Positions 51,032-58,134 of a DNA stretch of 64,000 nt are shown here, one piece after another; position 1 is the first letter of the stretch; the number at the start of each line of letters is the position of its first letter. The DNA lies in contig DCFU01000048.1 of NCBI GenBank assembly GCA_002319795.1, positions 62,001-126,000 on the forward strand, in the 5' to 3' direction. A program made the translations under genes and the position numbers. The notes below the pieces were generated by a model. It saw only the letters and a list, made by a program, of their open reading frames with translations, ran no database searches and was not told the origin of the DNA. This DNA comes from Megamonas sp. UBA1796 (GTDB lineage Bacteria > Bacillota > Negativicutes > Selenomonadales > Selenomonadaceae).

Positions 51032-51659
51032 AGAGGAACGCCCGCGTGAAAAACTTCTGGCCAAAGGGGCGGCATTCCTGAGTGATGTCGAGCTTTTGGC
51101 AGTTTTGCTCCGTACGGGGACCCGTACGGAGTCCGTGCTTCATCTGGCGGAGGCTGTGTTATCCAAATATAAGGATAAGGGCTTGATCTCTGTCGTTCAT
51201 ATGTCCCCGGAGGAGTTTGCGGAAATCAAGGGGATTGGCAGTGCCAAAGCCGCCACTGTATTAGCAGCGGTAGAGCTTGGGCGCAGAATATCTGTGCGGG
51301 CGGCGGAAAAACGCGAAGCTATCCATGCTCCGGAGGATGCAGCTGCTTATGCGATGCCGCATTTTCGTTATGAGCGCAAGGAGCATTTCGCTGTTTTATT
51401 GCTTAATACGAAGAATCATGTACTGGATATGCCGATTGTATCGACCGGAAGCCTCTCGGCTTCTGTTGTACATCCACGCGAGGTATTCCAGGCAGCTATC
51501 CGCCAATCAGCGGCGGCGATGATTTTGATACATAACCATCCAAGTGGATACCTTTTATTAACACAAAAATTAATAAAAAAATATATGAGGTTCTTTATCT
51601 TCAAATTCCACATGGTCAATGATTTGTCTCCAAAACAGCTTTTTGCTCTCGCGGGTTAA
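51003..51659 (+). pseudogene. radC: radC, interrupted by element insertion within its metal-binding motif
   Basis: Residues 1-182 are a normal RadC: the N-terminal helix-hairpin-helix-type region (LPEEERPREKLLAKGA, FAEIKGIGSAKAATVLAAVELGRR) and the start of the MPN/JAMM domain (LLNTKNHVL, STGSLSASVVHPREVFQAAIRQSAAAMILIHNHPSG). Family members continue with the metal-ligand Asp and a C-terminal strand-helix, but here the frame runs after codon 182 (51,548-51,554) into element DNA and stops at 51,659. The HxH is kept and the Asp of HxH...D is lost. AGGAG precedes the ATG at 51003. The remainder of radC should lie at the element's far end, beyond the window. Confidence 0.88.
51537..51560. other. 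Left attachment site of the integrated element in radC
   Basis: The homology to RadC stops after the codons for HNHPSG, and the serine recombinase gene begins 10 bases further on, on the opposite strand. The crossover must be within or near CATCCAAGTGGA. The exact core needs the right junction. Confidence 0.7.
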
Positions 51660-52910
51660 TGCATTGTATAGTTCAACAACATTTTGTCCCTGCAGTTCTA
51701 GGATTTTTGGATTTATATTTTTGGATTCTTTTTCAATAGGCAAGATAGCTGCTTTAAGTTCTTTGGTGTATTTGGCATAGTCTTGGGCATATACTTCTTT
51801 ATCGATAAGATCGTCAATATATAAGTCTTTCAGTTTGGTGAGTTTCGCTTTTATTGAAGCGGGATTCACCTTTTTGATTTTTGTCACTTTCTTTTTTATC
51901 TTGAAGGATGCAATATAATTTTGCATGGATTTTTCTAGGTTATTTAATAGTTTTTGTTCTAGCTTTTTTTCGGATACCCTCAATCTTGATTTACACATCG
52001 TGCCATTATAGGCGTTAGGGCAACGATAATAAACAAATAGTATATTATTTAGCGTACTTGCTACAACAGAAAGCTTACCATGACACGCAGGACAGCGCAG
52101 GAGTCCCGAAAATAAGTAAACCCTATCTGTACGCTGCTTCTTTATATTACGCTCATCCAGCACCTTCTGAACAGCATAGAACAGATTTGGTTCAATGATT
52201 TGTTCTGCGAAATTTGGATTTGCGTGGCAACTGCCGGTGTATATCTCATTTTTCAGCATGGAACGTACGGAGGCTCGATGCCGAGAGATGCCATGTTCTT
52301 CTTTTAAAAATTTCACAACTCCATTGATGGTATTATATTTAAGATAATATTGAAATGCCTCTACGATCACAGGAGCTAAATCTCCTTTGACTAAGTGTTT
52401 ATTCTCTTTTTTGAATCCGAGGGGGATGGCACCGGTGATGACCTCTCCACGTTTCACTTTTTCACGGAATACAAATTTTATACGATCACTGGTTTGGTCA
52501 GATTCGTTTTGCGCGATGGAGAGCTTGATGTTCAGGTGCAGACGGCCATTTGATGTTGTAGTGTCATATTGTTCCTGGGAGGTAGCCCAGTCGACACCAT
52601 ACTTATCAAGTATCTCTTGCGTCTTATAATAATCAGCTACAGATCGGAACCAACGATCCAGTTTGATAAATAGGATAATATCTATTTTTTTAGCCCGCAC
52701 ATCATCAAGCATACGGATGAACTCTTTACGGTTCGAAGGTTTTTTTCTAGCTGAAATTCCTTCATCGGCATAGTAGTCTTGTATTATATAGCCATGCTCT
52801 TTTGCATACCGAGTTAAATCTTCATGCTGGGCATCCAAACTATAACCATGCTTTGCTTGTTCCTCATGGCTTACTCTGATATAGAGTCCTGCACGCTTAA
52901 TTGTTGACAT
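51570..52910 (-). CDS. Large serine recombinase (phage integrase)
   Basis: A 446-residue site-specific recombinase. The N-terminal resolvase domain has RAGLYIRVSHEEQAKHGYSLDAQ, with the nucleophilic Ser in YIRVSHEEQ, and FIKLDRWFRS. A recombinase domain follows (PLGFKKENKHLVKGDLAPVIVEAFQYYLKY), then a zinc-ribbon domain (CPACHGKL ... YYRCPNAYNGTMC) and a C-terminal coiled coil. The ATG at 52910 has GGAGG upstream; the frame is open further. It catalyses attP x attB integration without host factors and needs a directionality factor to excise. Its stop codon is 15 bases from the radC junction. Confidence 0.93.
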   Translation of the reverse strand: MSTIKRAGLYIRVSHEEQAKHGYSLDAQHEDLTRYAKEHGYIIQDYYADEGISARKKPSNRKEFIRMLDDVRAKKIDIILFIKLDRWFRSVADYYKTQEILDKYGVDWATSQEQYDTTTSNGRLHLNIKLSIAQNESDQTSDRIKFVFREKVKRGEVITGAIPLGFKKENKHLVKGDLAPVIVEAFQYYLKYNTINGVVKFLKEEHGISRHRASVRSMLKNEIYTGSCHANPNFAEQIIEPNLFYAVQKVLDERNIKKQRTDRVYLFSGLLRCPACHGKLSVVASTLNNILFVYYRCPNAYNGTMCKSRLRVSEKKLEQKLLNNLEKSMQNYIASFKIKKKVTKIKKVNPASIKAKLTKLKDLYIDDLIDKEVYAQDYAKYTKELKAAILPIEKESKNINPKILELQGQNVVELYNALTRESKKLFWRQIIDHVEFEDKEPHIFFY

Positions 52911-52943
52911 AAAAAATACACCTCCGAATGTATGGCAAATAAG

Positions 52944-52993
52944 CCTCGAAGGTGATATACTTTTCATTGATGGGTGGGTATATCCTTTCGAGG
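52944..52993. repeat. Inverted repeat upstream of the integrase gene
   Basis: CCTCGAAGGTGATATAC (52944-52960) faces GTATATCCTTTCGAGG (52978-52993), complementary except for one deletion and one mismatch. It lies 34 bases before the integrase start on the minus strand, so it may be an operator or a leader hairpin. Confidence 0.6.
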
Positions 52994-53005
52994 ATTGCTT
53001 GCTTT

Positions 53006-53044
53006 GGCCGCTTCTGTGCTGGTAACACAGGGGCGGTCTTTTTT
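53006..53044 (+). terminator. Hairpin with T run between integrase and ImmA-type genes
   Basis: GGCCGC..CTGTG / CACAG..GCGGTC forms an interrupted stem of 11 pairs followed by six T on the plus strand. No plus-strand gene precedes it, so it may block antisense reading or be an element relic. Confidence 0.45.
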
Positions 53045-53069
53045 AGTATATAAGATTTTGAATAAGCAT

Positions 53070-53495
53070 TTATGTAAAAGTTTTTAGCTGAATTAATTTA
53101 GAAGGTATTCCGAGTTCCCTTGCTATGCAATACATTGAACAACCATTATGTTCTTGCAAAAAATTGTCAGGTAACAACAGTTCTACTGCAAATGCACTAG
53201 CTTGACGTTCTACTTTGTCAACTGAGAATAGGGTGTTTTTGGTTAACCATTGTGTGTTAATATCTGGATGACATATAGCATGTCCAAGTTCATGTGCACA
53301 GACAAATTTACGGAATTCGTCTGCCATATTGCAATTTAAAATGATATTTTGAACACGCCGATATTTTGTATAATAACCAAATGTAGATTTCATAGGGCAG
53401 TTTAAAATATTGATATTTCGGGCTTCGGCAACCATAAAAGGATCGTGGGTTCCATGTTTTTTGGCAATTTCTATTGCAAGTTTTTTTACATCCAT
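53070..53495 (-). CDS. ImmA/IrrE-family metallopeptidase
   Basis: A 141-residue zinc protease with HELGH (VCAHELGHAICHP) and a downstream Glu (VERQASAFAVELLLP), the ImmA/IrrE pattern. In ICEBs1 and many prophages, ImmA cleaves the neighbouring repressor to induce the element. The repressor gene lies 30 bases upstream on the same strand. The start at 53495 has AAGGATGG before it; the ATG four codons earlier lies in that site. Confidence 0.9.
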   Translation of the reverse strand: MDVKKLAIEIAKKHGTHDPFMVAEARNINILNCPMKSTFGYYTKYRRVQNIILNCNMADEFRKFVCAHELGHAICHPDINTQWLTKNTLFSVDKVERQASAFAVELLLPDNFLQEHNGCSMYCIARELGIPSKLIQLKTFT

Positions 53496-53525
53496 GAGCA
53501 GTACCATCCTTGTTATGTAAGTTGA

Positions 53526-53966
53526 TTATTCCTGTTGATATTTTTTCGGTGTATATTTTTTCTTCGCAATACGTTTGGATAAGCGCATTGCAGTTTCCAA
53601 GGAAGCTTTAATCATTGCTACATCCTCAGCGTCTTCGGGATTTCCCATAGCTGCCGCGCCGCTTAGAGAATTGATCATATTCTCGAGGTCTTTGGCTATC
53701 TGATGTTCATCTTTGGGCGTGAGCGCTGGAAGAGCACTTTGCGAAGATAATGAGGTTATACTTTCAAGGCCATTATCTTCAATGATGTTACTTTTTTGAA
53801 GACCAAAATGATCAGCAATTTTTTGGATTGTGCCCATACGGGGTTCTTTTAAATTATTTTCCCAAGTCGACACAGCTTTGTCAGAAACACCAGCTATGGA
53901 GGCTAACTCTTTTTGTGATAAACCATATTTGTTCCGAAGCATTTTTATATTTTTCCCTATTGTCAT
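53526..53966 (-). CDS. Phage CI-type repressor (XRE family)
   Basis: A 146-residue protein. The N-terminal XRE HTH (IKMLRNKYGLSQKELASIAGVSDKAVSTWENNLKEP) is followed by a C-terminal helical part without the LexA/CI peptidase motif, so cleavage by ImmA rather than RecA-stimulated self-cleavage is the likely route of induction. It is divergent from the Cro-like gene, and the shared operators lie between them. A GAGGTGAG site precedes the ATG. Confidence 0.88.
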   Translation of the reverse strand: MTIGKNIKMLRNKYGLSQKELASIAGVSDKAVSTWENNLKEPRMGTIQKIADHFGLQKSNIIEDNGLESITSLSSQSALPALTPKDEHQIAKDLENMINSLSGAAAMGNPEDAEDVAMIKASLETAMRLSKRIAKKKYTPKKYQQE

Positions 53967-54003
53967 TAAAGCTCACCTCTTAAAAATCATATCTATATAG
54001 TAA

Positions 54004-54085
54004 ACTAAAAGTAGAAAAAAATCAACATTTTCATAAAAAAAATCTACTTTTAGTTATTGACAGTCTACTAAAAGTAGAGTAATAT
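54004..54085. promoter_or_regulatory. Lysogeny switch: operators O1-O3 and divergent promoters
   Basis: Three copies of the CTACTTTTAG motif (CTAAAAGTAG on the other strand) are present: 54004-54015, 54043-54054 and a full 15-bp palindrome TCTACTAAAAGTAGA at 54064-54078. The rightward promoter is TTGACA (54057-54062), 17 bases, TAATAT (54080-54085), with the palindrome in its spacer. A leftward repressor promoter fits TTGATT (54025-54020) and TACTAT (17-base spacing), with O1 inside. The arrangement resembles lambdoid OR. Confidence 0.85.
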
Positions 54086-54115
54086 TTAATTGCAGGACAG
54101 AGAGGAGGGAGGTAA

Positions 54116-54307
54116 ATGACCTTAAGTTTGAAACAAGCGAGATTGATTAGGGAAAAAAGTCAACGCGATATAGCTGACATATTAGGCGTTCATGTCCAAA
54201 CATACAGGAAATTAGAAGAGAATCCTAATCTAACGACTGTTGAACAAGCAAAAAAAATCTCTGCATATTTGAAGGTACCCTACGATGAAATTTTTTTTGC
54301 CAGTTAG
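54116..54307 (+). CDS. Cro-like XRE regulator
   Basis: A 63-residue single-domain helix-turn-helix protein (LKQARLIREKSQRDIADILGVHVQTYRKLEENPNL). It is the first rightward gene of the element, with an excellent GGAGGGAGG site. It likely represses the CI-type promoter in the lytic phase. A fourth operator begins right after its stop codon. Confidence 0.85.
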   Translation: MTLSLKQARLIREKSQRDIADILGVHVQTYRKLEENPNLTTVEQAKKISAYLKVPYDEIFFAS

Positions 54308-54308
54308 T

Positions 54309-54323
54309 TCTACTTTTAGTAGA
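54309..54323. promoter_or_regulatory. Fourth repressor operator downstream of the cro-like gene
   Basis: TCTACTTTTAGTAGA is the exact reverse complement of the 15-bp palindrome at 54064-54078. It lies directly after the Cro-like stop codon, some 230 bases from the main operators, which would permit looping or a roadblock to early transcription. Confidence 0.8.
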
Positions 54324-54392
54324 GCTAATGGAAGCTAAGAACCGGAATATGGCGCTTATATGACTAATCGTTAGAGGAGGTGATGAGTCTGT

Positions 54393-54560
54393 ATGGCTGT
54401 AACATTTGCGATTGCAGCATTTATCATATTTACGATTCTGTTAATTCGTATCAATCAAATAGGTGATAGGTGTTGGGAGCAGAATATCCGTCTGAAAGAA
54501 GTTGAGGCTAAAGCTGAAGTCAATCGTCAGAGGATTTTTAAATTAGAAGCGAACAAATGA
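54393..54560 (+). CDS. Small membrane protein, phage accessory
   Basis: A 55-residue frame beginning with a hydrophobic helix (VTFAIAAFIIFTILLIRI) and continuing as a charged amphipathic helix (NIRLKEVEAKAEVNRQRIFKLE). AGGAGG lies 12 bases before the ATG. Unknown function; such proteins in this position include superinfection-exclusion and host-interference factors, but nothing here shows it. Confidence 0.6.
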   Translation: MAVTFAIAAFIIFTILLIRINQIGDRCWEQNIRLKEVEAKAEVNRQRIFKLEANK

Positions 54561-54599
54561 GGCTGAGTATAAATCATCTATACGAGGGGAGTAAATCAA

Positions 54600-54746
54600 A
54601 TGAAAGAGGAAATTGTCAATACACGCGAGATGGTTGGGCTTAAACCGGTCAAGGTTTTGACGGTGCTCTATGAATTGTTAGCTGAACAGAATGGTCTGGA
54701 AGTCGAGGTTACAGTTTCTAAGAAAGGGGAAGAGAAGGCATCATGA
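54600..54746 (+). CDS. Small phage protein of unknown function
   Basis: A 48-residue soluble protein (MKEEIVNTREMVGLKPVKVL...). AGGGGAG precedes its ATG, and the stop overlaps the next ATG (ATGA), typical of tightly packed phage genes. No family recognised. Confidence 0.6.
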   Translation: MKEEIVNTREMVGLKPVKVLTVLYELLAEQNGLEVEVTVSKKGEEKAS

Positions 54747-55060
54747 GACTGAATTTGCCAGCACTCAAGAAAGCAACCGTATGCGCAGCTCTTGCAATAT
54801 CGGGCCTCATCACAACCGGCTTTTACAGCGGCGACCAGCAGTTGGTTGAGACAGTCTATATCGTCCAGCCGGGAGATACTCTCTGGGATATCGCTGAGGC
54901 GCACATCGTAAAAAATACCGGAGGGAGGCGATACATCCTTGAATTTAAGAGTGGTATCGAGGAAATGAATCCTTGGCTGCTGGAATCGCATGACCAGCTG
55001 CAGCCGGGCGATGAGCTGAAAATTAATTACTGGATACAGAAAGGGGATGCGGAAATTTGA
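54743..55060 (+). CDS. LysM-domain protein with N-terminal membrane segment
   Basis: A 105-residue protein. After an N-terminal hydrophobic helix or signal (VCAALAISGLITTGFYSG) comes a LysM peptidoglycan-binding domain (YIVQPGDTLWDIAEAHI ... IEEMNPWLLESHDQLQPGDELKI). It is probably exported and bound to the cell wall. Placement in the early region rather than the lysis module makes a role in lysogen surface change or superinfection more plausible than lysis, which is inference. Confidence 0.8.
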   Translation: MRLNLPALKKATVCAALAISGLITTGFYSGDQQLVETVYIVQPGDTLWDIAEAHIVKNTGGRRYILEFKSGIEEMNPWLLESHDQLQPGDELKINYWIQKGDAEI

Positions 55061-55149
55061 AGCTGCCATATTTTCAGGATCATGTCTGGACAGGCATCTT
55101 ATTTATCGCCTGTTTCGCTGTTGGCTATTTTCTAGGAGGGAGGCCGTAA
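55057..55149 (+). CDS. Tiny single-helix membrane protein
   Basis: A 30-residue TTG-started frame overlapping the LysM gene's stop codon. It is almost entirely one hydrophobic helix (HVWTGILFIACFAVGYFLGG). AAAGGGG lies about 9 bases upstream. Likely translated by coupling, function unknown. Confidence 0.45.
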   Translation: MKLPYFQDHVWTGILFIACFAVGYFLGGRP

Positions 55150-55151
55150 TA

Positions 55152-55415
55152 ATGAATCTTTACCGAGAACAACTTTTTATCATGGGAACAGCAGAAGTTC
55201 TTATTCTTGCTAATAGTGAGGAAGAAGCCCGGCAGGCCCTGATTAATAAACCTTTAAATAGGCCAAAACTCGTTGAATTGAAAGCATGGGGCATTAAAAA
55301 GTGTCAGCAAGTACCACCTCGTATGATGAAAGATCTATTTAATGAGCATCTTTCATCTGAGTGGAACGGATGGTGTTCTGGGAATCAATACAAGGGAGGT
55401 GAAAATCTTGGATAA
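55152..55415 (+). CDS. Phage protein of unknown function
   Basis: An 87-residue soluble protein, mixed alpha/beta by eye (EQLFIMGTAEVLILANSEEEARQAL), with its ATG at 55152 behind GGAGGGAGG. It overlaps the next gene by eight bases. No family recognised. Confidence 0.6.
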   Translation: MNLYREQLFIMGTAEVLILANSEEEARQALINKPLNRPKLVELKAWGIKKCQQVPPRMMKDLFNEHLSSEWNGWCSGNQYKGGENLG

Positions 55416-55584
55416 TACGATGCAGGCCTTGATAGCGGTATTTTCCGACGCCGATTATGTCCGCAAGAATACGGATTTTTGTGGTAGAGAGGCTGTGGAT
55501 GAGATGGCCCCGACGATTGAGGAGATAGAAAAATCCGCATCGGGTGCAACCGGTGCGGATCGTCAGACAAAACATTTAATTTAA
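55408..55584 (+). CDS. Small phage protein of unknown function
   Basis: A 58-residue protein starting at TTG 55408 with GGGAGG upstream. The sequence (IAVFSDADYVRKNTDFCGREAVDEMAPTIEEIEK) shows no known motif. Its 3' part carries a hairpin-forming repeat (ATCCGCA ... TGCGGAT, 55,533-55,560). Confidence 0.5.
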   Translation: MDNTMQALIAVFSDADYVRKNTDFCGREAVDEMAPTIEEIEKSASGATGADRQTKHLI

Positions 55585-55616
55585 CCGTGATTATTATATC
55601 ACAGATGGGAATAAAA

Positions 55617-55952
55617 ATGAATAAATTAGAAATGTTGTACACACTTTATAAGGAAAATCCAAAATTAACCAACCGGGAAGTTACGGAAAAACTTGGCTGG
55701 GATGATGAGCTCACAAAGGTTAAGAAATACCAGCTGAAAAAGCGTGGATATATTGATACCTTTGACGGTGAGGTTATCATTTTAAAATCCCCGTATAAGG
55801 AGCCTCCGGAGACGGAAGCCATTGACTGGAAGAAAGATGCCTACCATGAACTTTTTGAAGCCTGCATCAATAAGCTGCGGACAGCAGATTGTTCGCCCGC
55901 ACAGTATATCAGTCTGGTACAGGAATCAAGATTAATTTTAAAGGAGATTTGA
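55617..55952 (+). CDS. Phage protein with helix-turn-helix-like N-terminus
   Basis: A 111-residue protein. Residues 1-45 (MLYTLYKENPKLTNREVTEKLGWDDELTKVKKYQLKKRGYI) look like a winged-helix or ORF6C/terminase-small-like DNA-binding fold. The remainder is helical. Start site choice is uncertain (55605 or 55617, weak ribosome site). It sits 4 bases before the nuclease gene and likely belongs to the replication module. Confidence 0.6.
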   Translation: MNKLEMLYTLYKENPKLTNREVTEKLGWDDELTKVKKYQLKKRGYIDTFDGEVIILKSPYKEPPETEAIDWKKDAYHELFEACINKLRTADCSPAQYISLVQESRLILKEI

Positions 55953-55956
55953 ACCT

Positions 55957-56829
55957 ATGGAAACTTTAACATATTCACGCATCAAATCGCGTAAGAATTG
56001 TCCCATGGCAGAGCATATTCGCTATGAGCTTGGGTTGGCTCCTAAACAAAAGAAAGGTTCGTTTGCTCTCGGCAGTGCTGTGCATCGGGGACTTGAAACG
56101 AATAGCATCGAAGAGGCAATGGCTATATTTAGCGACACGTTTCCGTCCACACAGGAAGAGCAGGACAAGCTAGAAATCAATAAAGCCATTGTGCAGGCGA
56201 TGCTCGGTGGATATTTTCAGCGTTTCGGTGTATGGCCGGATGATACCCGTAAGGAATCGAAGTTCAGTATCCCTATCATAAATCCGGAAACGGGTGCACG
56301 GTCCCGTTCATTTGAGCTGCAGGGAAAAATTGATGCCATTACTGCTATCGATGGACAGAACTGGATCGTCGAATATAAAACAGCTTCGCAAATCAATGAC
56401 GATTATTTTAATCGCATCGAGCTGGATGAGCAGGTATCAACCTATATGTATGCTGCGCAGAAATTCTTCGAAATCCCGATTGTCGGCATTATCTACCGGG
56501 TGCTTAAGAAACCATCCATCCGGCAAAAGAAAACAGAAAGCCTGGAACAGTTTTGCCAGCGTCTGGCGCAGGACTATCTCAATCGGCCGGAGTTCTATTT
56601 CTTCGAGGGAAAATTTTATCGTTCACAGGAGGACCTGGTGCAGTACGAAAAAGAACTCTGGGCATTTACGAAGCAGTATCTTTACGAACGCAATCACGGG
56701 ATCCATTGCAAGAACGCAAGCCGTTGTACTGACTTTGGCCGTTGTGAGTATATGCCGATTTGCCTGCAGGAAGCAGATTGGGAGTTTATCTATGAGAAAC
56801 GCGAGATTCATGAGGAACTGAAGGCCTGA
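55957..56829 (+). CDS. PD-(D/E)XK nuclease, RecB/Cas4-like
   Basis: A 290-residue nuclease of the PDDEXK_1 group. The catalytic residues appear as Asp126 (LQGKIDAI) and Glu139-x-Lys141 (WIVEYKTAS), with a conserved Gln later (DEQVSTYMYAAQKFF). Cys15 (KNCPMAEHIRYELGL) and Cys251, 257, 263 and 269 may hold an iron-sulfur cluster as in Cas4/AddB, although the x5 spacings differ. In phages it probably processes recombination or replication ends, alongside the Sak4-like ATPase and SSB-like genes that follow. Confidence 0.82.
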   Translation: METLTYSRIKSRKNCPMAEHIRYELGLAPKQKKGSFALGSAVHRGLETNSIEEAMAIFSDTFPSTQEEQDKLEINKAIVQAMLGGYFQRFGVWPDDTRKESKFSIPIINPETGARSRSFELQGKIDAITAIDGQNWIVEYKTASQINDDYFNRIELDEQVSTYMYAAQKFFEIPIVGIIYRVLKKPSIRQKKTESLEQFCQRLAQDYLNRPEFYFFEGKFYRSQEDLVQYEKELWAFTKQYLYERNHGIHCKNASRCTDFGRCEYMPICLQEADWEFIYEKREIHEELKA

Positions 56830-56860
56830 ACTAAATAATCTTGAGGAGGAAACACATATT

Positions 56861-57601
56861 ATGTCACTTTTACCAACAAAACCAACCGAGCCCAAAAATG
56901 AATTTGAATTTTTTACGACCCTGGTCTATGGGGCACCCAAGACAGGAAAGTCTACACTGGCCAGCCAGTTTGACAAGCCTTTATTTCTGGCTACTGAAGC
57001 GGGGTTGAATTCTTTGGAGACCTATAATATCCCGATTGATTCCTGGGAAACCTTCACAGCGGCCTGTGCAGAAATCGCAGGAGGCAAGCATACATTTAAG
57101 ACAGTCGTTATCGATACCGTGGATAATCTTTGGAATTATTGCAGTGCCTATATTTGTAAAAAAAATGGCATACAGCATGAATCCGAGCTTGACTGGGGTA
57201 AGGGATGGAAGCTTGTTAAAGATGAATTCCGCAGGGCAATCACCAAGCTTTCCCTGCTGCCGTATGGGCTGGTCATTATCTCACATGCGGAAGCCTCCGA
57301 AATCAAGACACGTACCGGCAGTATTAATAAATGGATGCCGACCATGGCTAAGCAGGCCAGGGAGATCATCCTGCCAATCTGTGACTTTATTTTTTACGTG
57401 GCCATAGAAGATACAGCAGAAGGTGAAAAGCGTGTTGTCCGTACAAAACCATCCGAGAATTGGGAAGGCGGAGACAGGACAGGCCGTATGCCGGAAGAGC
57501 TTGCGATGAGCTATGAAGCCATTCAAACAGCATTTAAAGAAGCAACTGCGCTGGAAAAACCAGCCGAAAAGAAAGTGACAAAAGGAGCTAAAACAGCATG
57601 A
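56861..57601 (+). CDS. Sak4-like phage AAA/RecA-fold ATPase
   Basis: A 246-residue ATPase. Walker A is GAPKTGKS (residues 24-31), and Walker B VVIDTVDNL lies near residue 85. The rest is consistent with the phage nucleotide-binding (Sak4-type) single-strand annealing/recombination proteins, usually encoded with an SSB. Its stop overlaps the start of the DUF669 gene (ATGA). Confidence 0.82.
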   Translation: MSLLPTKPTEPKNEFEFFTTLVYGAPKTGKSTLASQFDKPLFLATEAGLNSLETYNIPIDSWETFTAACAEIAGGKHTFKTVVIDTVDNLWNYCSAYICKKNGIQHESELDWGKGWKLVKDEFRRAITKLSLLPYGLVIISHAEASEIKTRTGSINKWMPTMAKQAREIILPICDFIFYVAIEDTAEGEKRVVRTKPSENWEGGDRTGRMPEELAMSYEAIQTAFKEATALEKPAEKKVTKGAKTA

Positions 57602-58134
57602 GTGAATTTGAGGGTTTTTTAAAGAATTTTGATACGGCTTTCCAAAAAGCTGAAGCGACGGGATTTGATACTCTGCCGGATGGAAAATATCAGGCGAGCA
57701 TCGACCGTATCTATATTGCACCGAATAAAAGCGGTGAATTGGCATTACGAATGGAGCTAAATATTGTAAACCATGCGGATTATGCTGGTCGTAAGGTCTT
57801 TTATTATAAGACCATCAATCAGGATTTTATAGGCTATGTGAAAGCAGATCTGCAAAAGATTGGCATAGAACCGGAGCCGTTTTCCAAGGTTGAGACCTAT
57901 TTTGCGGGTGTACTGGATGAAGTGATTGAAATCACCTTGAAAACTGGCAAACCAGCTGCAAATGGGCAGGTGTACCAAAACCTTTACATACAAAAACGAG
58001 TAGGGGAACTGCCTGCAAGCCCCGCGTTGCCTGAAAAACCAGCAGCAAAGAAGTCCAAGACTGTACACAAAAACGTATCAGCACCAGCGCCTGCTGTCGG
58101 CGAGTCTGCTGCTTTTGATGATTTACCGTTTTAA
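57598..58134 (+). CDS. DUF669 phage single-strand DNA-binding-like protein
   Basis: A 178-residue protein of the DUF669 type. An OB-like core (DTLPDGKYQASIDRIYIAPNKSGELALRMELNIVN) is followed by a Pro/Ala/Lys linker and the acidic tail AAFDDLPF, which mirrors the DDxPF tip of bacterial SSBs that recruits partners. It is flanked by the Sak4-like ATPase and the helicase, as expected. It overlaps the helicase start by one base. Confidence 0.82.
   Translation: MSEFEGFLKNFDTAFQKAEATGFDTLPDGKYQASIDRIYIAPNKSGELALRMELNIVNHADYAGRKVFYYKTINQDFIGYVKADLQKIGIEPEPFSKVETYFAGVLDEVIEITLKTGKPAANGQVYQNLYIQKRVGELPASPALPEKPAAKKSKTVHKNVSAPAPAVGESAAFDDLPF

Noticed and set aside
51555..51659. The C-terminal 35 codons after the radC break as a separate element gene
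   Set aside because: They are simply the radC frame running into the antisense strand of the integrase 3' end.
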